From UBA7672 sp034439955 (GTDB lineage: Bacteria > Pseudomonadota > Alphaproteobacteria > Caulobacterales > Hyphomonadaceae): a DNA stretch of 43,374 nucleotides. The position numbers and the translations under genes are program-made. Below the pieces are notes generated by a model, which was not told the DNA's origin, did not search any database, and saw only the letters and a program-made list of their open reading frames with translations. Positions 23,887-33,054 of the stretch are shown here, piece by piece (positions within the stretch are counted from its first letter, which is position 1; the number at the start of each line of letters is the position of its first letter). Location of the stretch: assembly GCA_034439955.1 (NCBI GenBank), contig JAWXBJ010000051.1:1-43374 (forward strand), in the 5' to 3' direction.

Positions 23887-24840
23887 TCAGGATGCGGCCG
23901 GGGCGGCATCATCAGCGAGCGCGGCCTTCGAGCCCGGAATGCGCCCAGGCAGATACATCAGGAGAGGCGCCGCGACGAAGATTGACGAATACGTGCCAAT
24001 CACGATCCCGAACACGATGGACGCGGCGAAGCCAAACAGGACGGGACCGCCGAGGAACATCATCGCCAACGCCGCCAGACCCGTCGCGACGGACGTGATC
24101 AGGGTACGCGAAAGGGTCGCCGTGATCGACCGATCGATGATCTGTGACAGCGGAAGCTTCTTGTACTTCTTCAATGTTTCCCGGATGCGATCGAATACGA
24201 CGACGGTGTCATTGATTGAATAGCCCGCCACCGTCAGAACACCAGCGACTACGGTAAGATCGAAGGTCATGCGGGTCAGCGAAAACAGGCCCACGACGGC
24301 GTACACATCGTGAAAGGTGGTGATAAAGGCCGCCCATCCAAACCGGGATTCGAACCGGAACCAGACATAGATGCCGATCGCGACGACCGCTAGAACTGCT
24401 GCGATCACTCCGTCGCGAAACAGTTCCCCGCTCACCTTGGGTCCGACAGCGTCGGTCTTGCGAATATCGACGCCATCGCCCAACGCTTCCGTGATAAGCC
24501 GCGTGACGCCCTCCACGTCGGCGCCCGTCGTATCGACAGGGACGCGAATGAGCGCGGTCTTTCCGGCATCTGTGGTCGTGACCGAAATGTCCTCGAAACC
24601 TGCGTCTGTGACCCGATTTCGGACGTCCGCGACGTCGAAGGCTTCGGGCTGCGCGGCTTCGACAAGCACCCCGCCAGTGAAGTCGAGGCCAAGATTCAGG
24701 CCCTGGGTGACCAACGAAACGGTCGTAATCGTGAAGACGATCGCTGTGACCAGGAATCCAATCCAGCGCATACCCATGAACGGGAACGCTTTCATATCCG
24801 GCTTTGGCTGGCCGCCTTCAATTTGCTTATCCCACCACAT
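23887..24840 (-). CDS. secF: Protein translocase subunit SecF
   Basis: The 317-residue protein has six membrane helices and the family segments N-L-G-L-D-F-T-G-G-V-L (periplasmic P1 entry) and G-Y-S-I-N-D-T-V-V-V-F-D-R-I-R-E. SecF works with SecD and SecYEG, using proton motive force to pull exported proteins across the inner membrane. SecD is normally encoded directly upstream, but here the upstream neighbour is a divergent ExoD-type gene and no secD is in the window. A separate secD elsewhere is likely. Confidence 0.93.
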   Translation of the reverse strand: MWWDKQIEGGQPKPDMKAFPFMGMRWIGFLVTAIVFTITTVSLVTQGLNLGLDFTGGVLVEAAQPEAFDVADVRNRVTDAGFEDISVTTTDAGKTALIRVPVDTTGADVEGVTRLITEALGDGVDIRKTDAVGPKVSGELFRDGVIAAVLAVVAIGIYVWFRFESRFGWAAFITTFHDVYAVVGLFSLTRMTFDLTVVAGVLTVAGYSINDTVVVFDRIRETLKKYKKLPLSQIIDRSITATLSRTLITSVATGLAALAMMFLGGPVLFGFAASIVFGIVIGTYSSIFVAAPLLMYLPGRIPGSKAALADDAAPAAS

Positions 24841-25078
24841 CCAGGCCCCTGAAACTCAAAGCATCCACTTCGCCGGCATTCGGACGCCGTATGGAACTCC
24901 GGTCCTGCGATACAAGCTGCCACGCCAATGCGCCATTCAAAAAATTTGTGACAGCGGCTATGGACAGCCGGGAACGCGAAAGGGACTGTCCGGCCGCGTC
25001 ACGCGTGCGGCGCCAGGGAGCGCCAGGTTCGTCCTTATACTCGATGTTCCCTTCACGCGGACAGGAATTCAGCCGGCC

Positions 25079-25759
25079 ATGTCGATCGCCTCAACTCCCC
25101 GCGACGCCCAGGAAAAGGGCGCGCGGACCTCCGCGCTCCTCCTGCGGGCCGTCGAGGGCGACAGCGAACGGATCAGCGTCGGCCAGATACTTGATGCGCT
25201 GGACGCAAGAGCGTTCGGACTTGCGATTCTCGTGTTTTCCCTGCCCTCGATCGCGCCCATGCCGCCCGGCGTTCCAACCGTGGTGGGCGTCGCCCTTCTG
25301 ATCGTCGCGATTCAAATGCTGCTGGCGAGGCACGAATTGTGGCTACCGGGCTTCCTGTCGAAACGAAGCTTCCCACGACCCATGCTGGTCTCGGCGTTCC
25401 AGAAATTTGGGCGAACGCTGGAAACCGTCGAGAAGATCATGAAGCCGCGCTTGCTGTTCATGACGGGTCCGGTCGGGACTTTCCTGATCGGCGTCATTGT
25501 CCTCGTGATGGCGGTGGTTCTCATCTTGCCCCTGCCGTTTGGCGGCAATCTGCCGCCAGCGCTCGCCTGCGCGGTGCTGGGAATGGGGCTGGCGGAACGC
25601 GACGGCGCTGTCGTTCTTGTCGGCGTGGTGGCGTCCATCGCCGCGACGATAGCCGTTACGGCCCTTACCGTTACCTTCCTTGACGCGCTCCCGGCCATGA
25701 TCGACTGGACGGCGGCCACGGCCAGAAATGTGGCGGCATGGTTTATCGGGTTGTTCTAG
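25079..25759 (+). CDS. ExoD-family membrane protein
   Basis: The 226-residue protein matches the ExoD family, named from a Rhizobium gene affecting exopolysaccharide and alkali tolerance. The pattern A-F-G-L-A-I-L-V-F-S-L-P-S-I-A-P-M-P-P-G-V-P (about 45-66) and the later helices are typical. It has about four to five membrane segments. The biochemical role is unknown. The ATG at 25079 follows an AGGAA site, and the longer frame from 24371 is antisense to secF. A 238-base spacer separates it from the divergent secF, and I see no further gene there. Confidence 0.85.
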   Translation: MSIASTPRDAQEKGARTSALLLRAVEGDSERISVGQILDALDARAFGLAILVFSLPSIAPMPPGVPTVVGVALLIVAIQMLLARHELWLPGFLSKRSFPRPMLVSAFQKFGRTLETVEKIMKPRLLFMTGPVGTFLIGVIVLVMAVVLILPLPFGGNLPPALACAVLGMGLAERDGAVVLVGVVASIAATIAVTALTVTFLDALPAMIDWTAATARNVAAWFIGLF

Positions 25760-25866
25760 CTGCACCGACAATTTGCGACAATCGAGGCCATTCGCCGGGG
25801 CAAGTCCGCGACATCCGGGCGGTAGCGTTCCAACTGAGGGACGATTCGCCTGGAAGGGACTTGCCT

Positions 25867-26352
25867 ATGAATACCACCACCCGAACACTGGTCGCCGCCG
25901 CGCTGCTCGCGTCGATCGGAATTGCTCACGCCCAGGGCGGGCCGCCCATGCAGGACCGTCTCCGCGCTGGCGGCTTTGCTGTGATGCAGCACGACGGCGA
26001 CTCCGATGGCAACGTGACCAAAGCGGAATTTGACGCCGGTCAGAAAGCCCGGTTCGCCGGCCTCGACGCCGACAAGGATGGCTATGCGACAGGCGAGGAG
26101 ATCAAGGCGGGCATGCAAGCCGCCCGGTCCAAGGCGGAGGCGGCCGGGCTTGGCGAGAGACGCCGTCCGGACAAAGGCAAGCGGGAGCGACCGGGTCCCG
26201 GCGCTGGCGGCGTGGGCGGCCAGGATGCCGACAAGGACGACAAATTGTCGTTCGAAGAATTCGCGGCCCGCGGATCGGCCGGGTTTATCAAGGCGGACGC
26301 CAATGCCGACGGAGTGGTGACGGCGGCGGAGGCCAAACCTTCAAAACAGTGA
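25867..26352 (+). CDS. Secreted EF-hand calcium-binding protein
   Basis: The 161-residue protein starts with a clear signal peptide (basic N-terminus, hydrophobic core, likely cut after A-H-A near residue 22). Four EF-hand-like loops follow: D-G-D-S-D-G-N-V-T-K-A-E-F, D-A-D-K-D-G-Y-A-T-G-E-E-I, D-A-D-K-D-D-K-L-S-F-E-E-F and D-A-N-A-D-G-V-V-T-A-A-E-A. The middle linker is rich in Gly, Arg and Pro. A periplasmic calcium-binding or signalling role is inferred from family likeness. It lies 123 bases before the two-component genes, on the same strand. Confidence 0.85.
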   Translation: MNTTTRTLVAAALLASIGIAHAQGGPPMQDRLRAGGFAVMQHDGDSDGNVTKAEFDAGQKARFAGLDADKDGYATGEEIKAGMQAARSKAEAAGLGERRRPDKGKRERPGPGAGGVGGQDADKDDKLSFEEFAARGSAGFIKADANADGVVTAAEAKPSKQ

Positions 26353-26475
26353 CGGGGACTCTACCCGCCAGCCGCGCCCCCTATCTATTTCCCCCCGGGG
26401 CGGCTGGGACCTCGAACTCCGTGGACTGTTGCGTGGACGCGAGTCGGCGCCGCAAGCTGCGGAGTTCTTTTTTGC

Positions 26476-27207
26476 ATGATTGACGCGGCCGCCATGTCCC
26501 AGAGCCTCCTGATCGTCGAGGACGAGATTTCCATCCGGGAGCCTCTCGCCCGTTACTTCGAGACCAGCAAGTTTCGCGTCAAGACGGCCGCGCACGCCGG
26601 AGAAGCAAGGACGCTTCTGGCCGCCCACGCTTTCGACCTCGTGATCGCCGACATCATGATGCCGGGCGAGGACGGATTGAGCCTCTGCCGTCACATCCGC
26701 GAGACAAGCAATTTGCCGGTGATCCTGCTGACCGCCCGCGCCGAGGAACTCGACCGGATTCTCGGACTTGAGGTCGGCGCCGACGATTATGTCGTCAAGC
26801 CTTTCAGCCCGCGCGAACTGCTTGCCCGGGTCAAGGCGGTGCTGCGGCGCGCGAACAGCCTGCCGCCGAAACAGGCGGCGCCCGAAACGGCGGGCTACGC
26901 ATTCGGCGACTGGGTGCTCAGGACCGGCGAGCGCGAGCTCGTCGGAAGGGATGGCCTCACGGCGCCTCTGTCGACCGGAGAGTACAATCTTCTGCTTGCC
27001 CTGATTGAACGGCCCCGGCTCGTGCTGACCCGCGACCAGCTGCTCGATCTCACCCAGGGCCGCGAAGCGTCACCCTTCGATCGCAGCATCGACAACCAGA
27101 TCAGCCGTTTGCGGCGCAGGATCGAAATCGACCCGAAGGCGCCGCGCTACATCAAGACGGTATGGGGCGGTGGCTATTCCTTCGCCGCCGACGTGCGCAA
27201 GCTTTGA
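26476..27207 (+). CDS. OmpR-family response regulator
   Basis: The 243-residue protein has an N-terminal receiver domain (about 10-120) with the acidic pair E15/D16, the phosphoacceptor D59 and the K-P-F motif. A C-terminal winged-helix DNA-binding domain (about 145-240) ends in V-W-G-G-G-Y-S-F. The start at 26476 has GGAG eleven bases upstream. The stop TGA overlaps the TTG start of the kinase gene, so both are made together. Its target genes are unknown; the EF-hand gene just upstream is a candidate. Confidence 0.95.
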   Translation: MIDAAAMSQSLLIVEDEISIREPLARYFETSKFRVKTAAHAGEARTLLAAHAFDLVIADIMMPGEDGLSLCRHIRETSNLPVILLTARAEELDRILGLEVGADDYVVKPFSPRELLARVKAVLRRANSLPPKQAAPETAGYAFGDWVLRTGERELVGRDGLTAPLSTGEYNLLLALIERPRLVLTRDQLLDLTQGREASPFDRSIDNQISRLRRRIEIDPKAPRYIKTVWGGGYSFAADVRKL

Positions 27208-28598
27208 GGATTCTGCCTCGCAGCCTGTCGGGCCAGATCGCACTGGTCATGACCGCCGCTCTCTTGCTCGCCAGCGCGGTGAATTTCGCCTTTCTCCTGG
27301 CGGAACGCTCTCGCGCCGGTCTGATCGAGGCGAGCGGTCCGCCTCTTGCCCGTTATGTCGATATGACGTCCGAGATCGCCAGCGCTCCCGGCCCCGACGT
27401 CACCCGTCCGATGTCGCGGAACCGGCCAATCCTCGGCGGCCGTTTCTTCGTCAACCGCGAAAGCCTCGCCGACAGGGCGCGCTTTACGCGACAACCCCGG
27501 CTGGAAGGCCAGCTGACGGCGGAACTGCAAGAAGCCGGTGTCAGTTTCACGGACGCGCGCGCGGCCAGCCGTCCGATACGCCGTTCCCAGATCGATTCGC
27601 GCGGGCCTCTCGCCCAGCGACTGGACAAGAAGGGCGCGAATACGAACGTCGCGCCCCGTGGCCAGGAAATCGCGTTCTCGACCCGTTTGGCCGATGGACG
27701 TTGGCTCAATGCGCTCTTCTTCGCTCCTGCGCAGCCGCGCGGCGAAATTTTGCGGCTGGGGGCCAGCACCTTTGTCCTCTTCATCTGCACGCTCGGCGCG
27801 GCGCTCTGGGTCGCTAACCTCCTGTCGCGCCCTTTGCGAGACATCACGGCGGCGGCGGCCCAGGTCGGAGCCGGGCACGAGCCGCACGAGGTCGCCGTCC
27901 GCGGACCGATCGACATCCAGCAAACGCTCGAGGCCTTCAACCGGATGAGCCGCCGCGTCAGCCAGCTTCTAGGCGAGAAAGACATCATGCTGGGGGCGCT
28001 TGGTCACGACCTCAGAACCCCGCTCACCTCCTTGCGGATACGACTTGAGACGATGGAGCCCGAGGCCGAGCGGCAAAGAGCCATCCGCACGATCGACGAG
28101 ACGGGCCTTCTGCTGGAGGCCATTCTCGATCTCGCGCGGCAGGGACGCTCCAGCGAGCCTCTCCAGTCGATCGATTTGCGCATTTTAGTGCAGGACATTG
28201 TCGAGGACTATGCCGAGACCGGGGCCGCAGTCTCGCTGGCGGCTAGCGAACGCGCTCCGGTCGCCTGTCGTCCCATTCAGCTGACGCGTCTCTTGCGCAA
28301 TCTTGTCGACAACGCCCTTGCCTATGGCGGCGTCGCACGGGTTTCGGTCTTGAAGATCTCGACGGGCATCGAGATCCTCGTCGAGGACGACGGGCCGGGC
28401 ATGTCGCCCGAAGCGCTGCTCACAGCGACCCATCCATTCGTTCGCGGCGAGGCGTCGCGCAATCGCGGCGCCGGCGGTTCGGGCCTTGGACTGGCTCTGG
28501 CCGAGGCGATCGCCAGGACGCATGGCGGCTCGCTGACGCTGACCAACCGCTCACCGCATGGCCTGTCGGCACGGGTGCGGCTTCCGGGCGTGGCATGA
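27204..28598 (+). CDS. Two-component sensor histidine kinase
   Basis: The 464-residue kinase probably starts at TTG 27204, which overlaps the regulator stop. Membrane helices at about 9-32 and 185-207 enclose a periplasmic sensor region of about 150 residues, rich in Arg. A HAMP domain (about 208-255) follows, then the H-box with phosphoacceptor H268 in L-G-H-D-L-R-T-P-L. Next are the N-box N-L-V-D-N-A-L, the G1 motif D-D-G-P-G-M and the G2 motif G-S-G-L-G-L-A. It should phosphorylate the upstream OmpR-type regulator. The signal sensed is unknown. Confidence 0.93.
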   Translation: MRILPRSLSGQIALVMTAALLLASAVNFAFLLAERSRAGLIEASGPPLARYVDMTSEIASAPGPDVTRPMSRNRPILGGRFFVNRESLADRARFTRQPRLEGQLTAELQEAGVSFTDARAASRPIRRSQIDSRGPLAQRLDKKGANTNVAPRGQEIAFSTRLADGRWLNALFFAPAQPRGEILRLGASTFVLFICTLGAALWVANLLSRPLRDITAAAAQVGAGHEPHEVAVRGPIDIQQTLEAFNRMSRRVSQLLGEKDIMLGALGHDLRTPLTSLRIRLETMEPEAERQRAIRTIDETGLLLEAILDLARQGRSSEPLQSIDLRILVQDIVEDYAETGAAVSLAASERAPVACRPIQLTRLLRNLVDNALAYGGVARVSVLKISTGIEILVEDDGPGMSPEALLTATHPFVRGEASRNRGAGGSGLGLALAEAIARTHGGSLTLTNRSPHGLSARVRLPGVA

Positions 28599-28678
28599 GG
28601 ACGCCTGGCCAGCTCCCGGCTGCGCCATTCGCGACATGGGGAAGGACAAGAGGACGCTCTGGTTATTGACGCGATGGG

Positions 28679-29173
28679 TTAGAAGGGAATCTCGTCGTCG
28701 AAATCGTTGCGGGAGAAATCCTCGCGCTCGCCGCCGGTCTTGCCAGCCTTAGAAACGGCGCCGCGTGATCCGCGGTCGTCGCTCATCCGGTCGCCGCCTG
28801 AGCCCGCGCCCGCCCCGTCATTCTTTCCGTCCAGCATGGTCAAGGTCGATCCGAAATTCCGAAGGACAACCTCGGTCGAGTACTTGTCGTGGCCATCCTT
28901 GTCCTGCCATTTGCGGGTTTCGAGCTGTCCCTCGATATAGACCTTCGAACCCTTCTTCAGATACTGCTCGCAAATGCGCACAAGGCCTTCCGAGAACACC
29001 ACGACGCGGTGCCATTCGGTCTTTTCCTTGCGCTCTCCCGAAGTCTTGTCGCGCCACGATTCCGAGGTGGCGATCGACAGGTTCGCAAGGGACGAGCCGC
29101 TTGGAAGCGACTTGATTTCAGGATCGCGCCCGAGATTGCCGATGAGGATGACCTTGTTTACCGATCCGGCCAT
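28679..29173 (-). CDS. ssb: Single-stranded DNA-binding protein
   Basis: The 164-residue protein has the OB-fold (M-A-G-S-V-N-K-V-I-L-I-G-N-L-G-R-D-P-E to about residue 110), a Gly/Asp-rich linker and the acidic tip D-D-E-I-P-F that binds partner proteins. It covers single-stranded DNA in replication, repair and recombination. The ATG at 29173 has a GGAG site upstream on the minus strand. It is divergent from uvrA across a 391-base spacer with two SOS-box matches. Confidence 0.96.
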   Translation of the reverse strand: MAGSVNKVILIGNLGRDPEIKSLPSGSSLANLSIATSESWRDKTSGERKEKTEWHRVVVFSEGLVRICEQYLKKGSKVYIEGQLETRKWQDKDGHDKYSTEVVLRNFGSTLTMLDGKNDGAGAGSGGDRMSDDRGSRGAVSKAGKTGGEREDFSRNDFDDEIPF

Positions 29174-29302
29174 GTTCTTCTCTCCAGATTGTGCTCCGGC
29201 CCCGGCGAACTTCTCCCGCCGCTCCGGTTCCTGACACGCTTTACCATAGACCCGCGCCATGATCGGAACACGCCAAAGCGCCGGACTCTACACAGAAGAT
29301 AT

Positions 29303-29317
29303 GTTCCGTTTTTGTTC
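29303..29317 (+). promoter_or_regulatory. SOS box (LexA site) on the ssb side
   Basis: GTTC, seven bases (CGTTTTT), GTTC. This is an exact match to the GTTC-N7-GTTC consensus for alphaproteobacterial LexA. It ends 130 bases from the ssb start. Confidence 0.75.
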
Positions 29318-29481
29318 CTGTTGCAAGTCTGACTTCAAAGCCGAGCCACGGGAGCGCGATAGCGAGCCAGCGCCCAAATAGAAGGTCCACCTCTGCTCGC
29401 GTGAAATGCCCTTGCCGTCAAAGCCGGTCAGCAAGAGTCAACGCTGTTGAAAATTCAGGACGAGGGCAGACAACAAACGTG

Positions 29482-29496
29482 GTTCCACTTATGTTC
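29482..29496 (+). promoter_or_regulatory. SOS box (LexA site) on the uvrA side
   Basis: GTTC, seven bases (CACTTAT), GTTC. This is a second exact match to the consensus, 69 bases upstream of the uvrA ATG, a position fit to control its promoter. Confidence 0.78.
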
Positions 29497-29564
29497 ATGG
29501 GCTGGCAATCGACTCGCGGCATCGCTCGCTGCAAAAAGACTGGTTCACTCCTCCCGAGACGCCC

Positions 29565-32525
29565 ATGTCATCCGACCTATCCACGATCCGCGTGCGCGGC
29601 GCGCGCGAACACAATCTGAAGAATATCGACGTCGATATCCCGCGGAACCAGCTGGTCGTTATCACCGGCCTGTCGGGGTCCGGCAAGTCGTCGCTGGCGT
29701 TCGACACGATCTATGCCGAGGGGCAACGCCGCTATGTCGAGTCGCTGTCGGCCTATGCACGGCAATTTCTCGAACTGATGCAGAAGCCCGATGTCGAACG
29801 CATCGAAGGCTTGTCTCCGGCCATTTCAATCGAGCAGAAGACCACGTCACGCAATCCGCGATCGACCGTCGGCACGGTCACCGAGGTCTACGACTATATG
29901 CGGTTGCTGTGGGCGAGGGTGGGCATCCCCTACTCTCCGGCGACTGGCCTTCCTATCGAGAGCCAGACGGTCTCCCAGATGGTCGACAAGGCGATGGCTT
30001 TCGGTGAGGGCGCCCGCTTCCATCTCCTCGCGCCGATGATTCGCGGCCGCAAAGGAGAGTACCGAAAAGAATTCGCCGACCTGCTGAAGCGCGGCTTCCA
30101 GCGGGTGAAGGTGAATGGCGAGTTTCACGAGTTGGAAGATCCGCCGAAACTCGACAAGAAGCTGAAACACGACATCGACGTCGTCGTCGATCGCATCGTC
30201 ATCAAGGCGGGGCTCGAACAGCGCCTGGCGGAGAGTTTCGAAACAGCGCTGGACCTGGCCGACGGCATCGCCGTCGCGGAGTGCGCGGAGAAGGAGAAAG
30301 GAGGCGAACTGCCGAAGCGTGTGACGTTCTCGGCGAAGTTCGCCTGTCCGGTGTCTGGGTTCACGATTTCCGAGATAGAGCCGCGGTTGTTCTCGTTCAA
30401 CAATCCGTTCGGCGCATGCCCGGCCTGCGACGGTCTTGGCGAACAGCTAAAGATCGATCCGGATCTCGTCGTGCCTGAACGCGACAGGACGCTCAACCAG
30501 GGCGCCATCGCGCCTTGGGGAAAATCATCTTCGCCGCTTCAGACCCAGACGCTGCAGGCGCTGGCCAAGGCCTACAAATTCTCGCTGGACGTCAAATGGT
30601 CGAAGCTGTCCGAGGACGTGCAGACGAAAATCCTGTCCGGCACCGGCAAGGAAGAGATTGATTTCGTCTACGACGACGGCATGCGCCGGTACGAAGTCAC
30701 CAAGCCGTTCGAAGGGGTCGTCGCCAATCTGGAACGGCGCTGGCGCGAGACGGACAGCGCCTGGATGCGCGAGGAGATCAGCCGCTATCAGTCGGCGGCG
30801 CCCTGCCCAGTCTGTCGCGGCGACCGCCTTCGCCCCGAGGCGTTGAGCGTCAAGGTGGCGGGCGAGACAATCGCGTACGCCTCCATGCTGTCGATCCGGG
30901 AGGCGCGCGGCTGGTTTCTGGCCCTGCCGAAGGCCCTGACAGGCAAACAGAACGAGATCGCGGTTCGCATTCTGAAGGAGATCTCCGACCGGCTGCAGTT
31001 CCTGAACGATGTTGGGCTGGAGTATCTCTCCCTTTCGCGAGCGTCGGGAACGCTGTCGGGCGGCGAGAGTCAACGGATCAGGCTGGCCTCGCAGATCGGA
31101 TCGGGGCTCTCGGGCGTGCTCTACGTCCTCGACGAACCGTCGATCGGACTCCACCAGCGGGACAATGAGCGACTGCTGGAAACGCTGAGGCGCCTGCGGG
31201 ATCTCGGCAATTCGGTGATCGTCGTCGAACACGACGAGGACGCCATCCTGACGGCGGATCATGTCATCGACATGGGACCTCGCGCAGGCGTCCTCGGTGG
31301 GGAGATCGTGGCCCAGGGCAAGCCGCAGGACATTGTCGATCATCCCGCGAGCCTGACTGGCAGGTACTTATCGGGCGCCGAGGAGATCGCAATTCCGGAA
31401 CGGCGGCGCTGGAGCAAGCGCTCGAAGTCGGTCAAGGTCTTCGGTGCGACCGGAAACAATCTCAAGAACGTGACGGCGGAAATTCCACTCGGCGTGTTCA
31501 CATGCGTCACTGGCGTCTCGGGCGGAGGCAAGTCCACCCTGGTGATCGAGACCCTTTACAAGGCTCTGGCGCGGCGGCTGAACGGGTCAAGCGACAGCCC
31601 GGCCCACCACGACAAGATCGAGGGCGTCGAGCACCTCGACAAGATCATCGACATAGACCAGTCGCCGATCGGCCGCACGCCGCGATCGAATCCGGCGACC
31701 TATACAGGCGCCTTCGGACCCATACGCGACTGGTATACCGGCTTGCCTGAAAGCAAGGCGCGCGGTTATCAGGCGGGACGCTTTTCCTTCAACGTGAGGG
31801 GCGGACGCTGCGAGGCATGTCAGGGCGATGGCGTCGTCAAGATCGAGATGCATTTCCTGCCCGACGTCTATGTGACGTGCGATGTCTGCAAGGGCCGGCG
31901 CTACAACCGCGAGACGCTGGAGGTGCTCTACAGGGGCAAGTCGATCGCCGACGTGCTCGACATGACGGTCGAGGAGGCGCGGGTGTTCTTCGCCGCCGTC
32001 CCCGGCATTCGCGGCAAGATGGAGACGCTGTCGCGGGTCGGGCTCGGGTATGTCAAAGTCGGCCAGCAGGCGACGACGCTGTCGGGCGGCGAGGCTCAGC
32101 GGGTGAAGCTGGCCAAGGAATTATCGAAACGGGCTACCGGCCGGACGATGTACATACTCGACGAGCCGACGACCGGCCTGCATTTCGACGATGTGCGGGC
32201 GTTGCTGGAGGTGCTTCAGGAACTGGTCGACAGCGGCAACACCATCGTCGTGATCGAGCACAATCTCGACGTCATCAAGACCGCCGACTGGATCATCGAC
32301 ATGGGCCCCGATGGCGGCGACGGCGGTGGGCTGGTGGTCGCAGTCGGGACGCCCGAAGAGGTTGCCGGCAACGCTGCAAGCTGGACGGGAAAGTTTCTGA
32401 AACAGACGTTTAAGCGTCAGGCTGACCGGCGCGCGCGCCAGGGAAAACGGATGCTGTCCGCTGTTGGCCCTGACGCAGCGACGAAACCGGTGAAACGCAA
32501 GGCCAAGGCGACCGCTGCAGATTAA
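29565..32525 (+). CDS. uvrA: Excinuclease ABC subunit A
   Basis: The 986-residue UvrA is the damage-recognition ATPase of nucleotide excision repair and loads UvrB at lesions. It has two ABC-type modules. The first has Walker A G-L-S-G-S-G-K-S-S, signature L-S-G-G-E-S-Q-R and V-L-D-E-P-S-I-G. The second has G-V-S-G-G-G-K-S-T, L-S-G-G-E-A-Q-R and I-L-D-E-P-T-T-G. Zinc fingers with paired Cys (C-P-V-C, C-E-A-C, C-D-V-C) are present. The C-terminal tail is basic and Lys/Ala-rich. An SOS box lies 69 bases upstream, so induction by DNA damage is likely. Confidence 0.97.
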   Translation: MSSDLSTIRVRGAREHNLKNIDVDIPRNQLVVITGLSGSGKSSLAFDTIYAEGQRRYVESLSAYARQFLELMQKPDVERIEGLSPAISIEQKTTSRNPRSTVGTVTEVYDYMRLLWARVGIPYSPATGLPIESQTVSQMVDKAMAFGEGARFHLLAPMIRGRKGEYRKEFADLLKRGFQRVKVNGEFHELEDPPKLDKKLKHDIDVVVDRIVIKAGLEQRLAESFETALDLADGIAVAECAEKEKGGELPKRVTFSAKFACPVSGFTISEIEPRLFSFNNPFGACPACDGLGEQLKIDPDLVVPERDRTLNQGAIAPWGKSSSPLQTQTLQALAKAYKFSLDVKWSKLSEDVQTKILSGTGKEEIDFVYDDGMRRYEVTKPFEGVVANLERRWRETDSAWMREEISRYQSAAPCPVCRGDRLRPEALSVKVAGETIAYASMLSIREARGWFLALPKALTGKQNEIAVRILKEISDRLQFLNDVGLEYLSLSRASGTLSGGESQRIRLASQIGSGLSGVLYVLDEPSIGLHQRDNERLLETLRRLRDLGNSVIVVEHDEDAILTADHVIDMGPRAGVLGGEIVAQGKPQDIVDHPASLTGRYLSGAEEIAIPERRRWSKRSKSVKVFGATGNNLKNVTAEIPLGVFTCVTGVSGGGKSTLVIETLYKALARRLNGSSDSPAHHDKIEGVEHLDKIIDIDQSPIGRTPRSNPATYTGAFGPIRDWYTGLPESKARGYQAGRFSFNVRGGRCEACQGDGVVKIEMHFLPDVYVTCDVCKGRRYNRETLEVLYRGKSIADVLDMTVEEARVFFAAVPGIRGKMETLSRVGLGYVKVGQQATTLSGGEAQRVKLAKELSKRATGRTMYILDEPTTGLHFDDVRALLEVLQELVDSGNTIVVIEHNLDVIKTADWIIDMGPDGGDGGGLVVAVGTPEEVAGNAASWTGKFLKQTFKRQADRRARQGKRMLSAVGPDAATKPVKRKAKATAAD

Positions 32526-32691
32526 ACGCGCGAAAACAGCCGTTTTGCAGGTTAAATGCGACTCTAGGTGTGGAAAGCCTCGATCCGCACGCTTGATTTG
32601 CAAGGCATACTAGGCTTCGACAGGAGCAGGCGTCGCTGAAAGCTCATGTCAGCGTAGTCGACCGACCTGATCCAGATGGAGTTTCCACGAC

Positions 32692-33054
32692 ATGGCCACC
32701 GCTACAAAACCTGCAGCAAAACCCGTCGCCAAGACGCCCGCGAAACCTTCCGCCAAGGCCGGCGCCGCAGTGAAACAAAACACCGTCAGCCTCAAGCATC
32801 TCGCTGCGGCGCTATCGACCAGCCATGACATTCCGAAGAAGCAGACCGAAGCGGTGCTGAACGACATGGTGGCGCTTGTCGGCAAGCACCTCAAGAAGGG
32901 CGACCGCATCCGCATCCCTGGGCTTGGCATTCTGGTCGTGCGCAAGCGCGCCGCGCGGATGGGACGCAATCCCGCGACGGGTGCGGCCGTCAAGATCAAG
33001 GCGAGCAAGAAGATCGCCTTCAGGGCCGCCAAAGATCTCAAGGACGCGATGTAG
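32692..33054 (+). CDS. HU/IHF-family DNA-binding protein with basic N-terminal tail
   Basis: The 120-residue protein has a typical HU/IHF fold from about residue 30 to the end (K-K-x-x-x-A-V-L-N-D-M-V, G-D-R-I-R-I-P-G-L-G, R-x-G-R-N-P-A-T-G). The R-N-P-x-T-G turn is the DNA-intercalating arm. About 28 residues of Ala, Lys and Pro repeats (K-P-A-K-P-like) precede it, resembling the tails of eukaryotic H1-like proteins. HU proteins bend and compact DNA. The start at 32692 follows the spacer after uvrA. It is not obviously co-transcribed with its neighbours. Confidence 0.9.
   Translation: MATATKPAAKPVAKTPAKPSAKAGAAVKQNTVSLKHLAAALSTSHDIPKKQTEAVLNDMVALVGKHLKKGDRIRIPGLGILVVRKRAARMGRNPATGAAVKIKASKKIAFRAAKDLKDAM

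Larger units (their letters stand above)
29174..29564. promoter_or_regulatory. Divergent ssb-uvrA promoter region
   Basis: This 391-base spacer has no convincing gene. It contains two exact GTTC-N7-GTTC sequences (29303-29317 and 29482-29496), the form of LexA site known in alphaproteobacteria. One is nearer ssb and one nearer uvrA. Divergent ssb and uvrA under SOS control is an established arrangement in several bacteria. Confidence 0.75.

Noticed and set aside
24371..25759. 462-residue form of the ExoD-family protein
   Set aside because: The first part is antisense to secF. ExoD likeness begins at 25079.
32526..32560. Possible terminator after uvrA (AAAAC/GTTTT)
   Set aside because: The stem is only about five pairs with no clear T-run, so the support is too weak.
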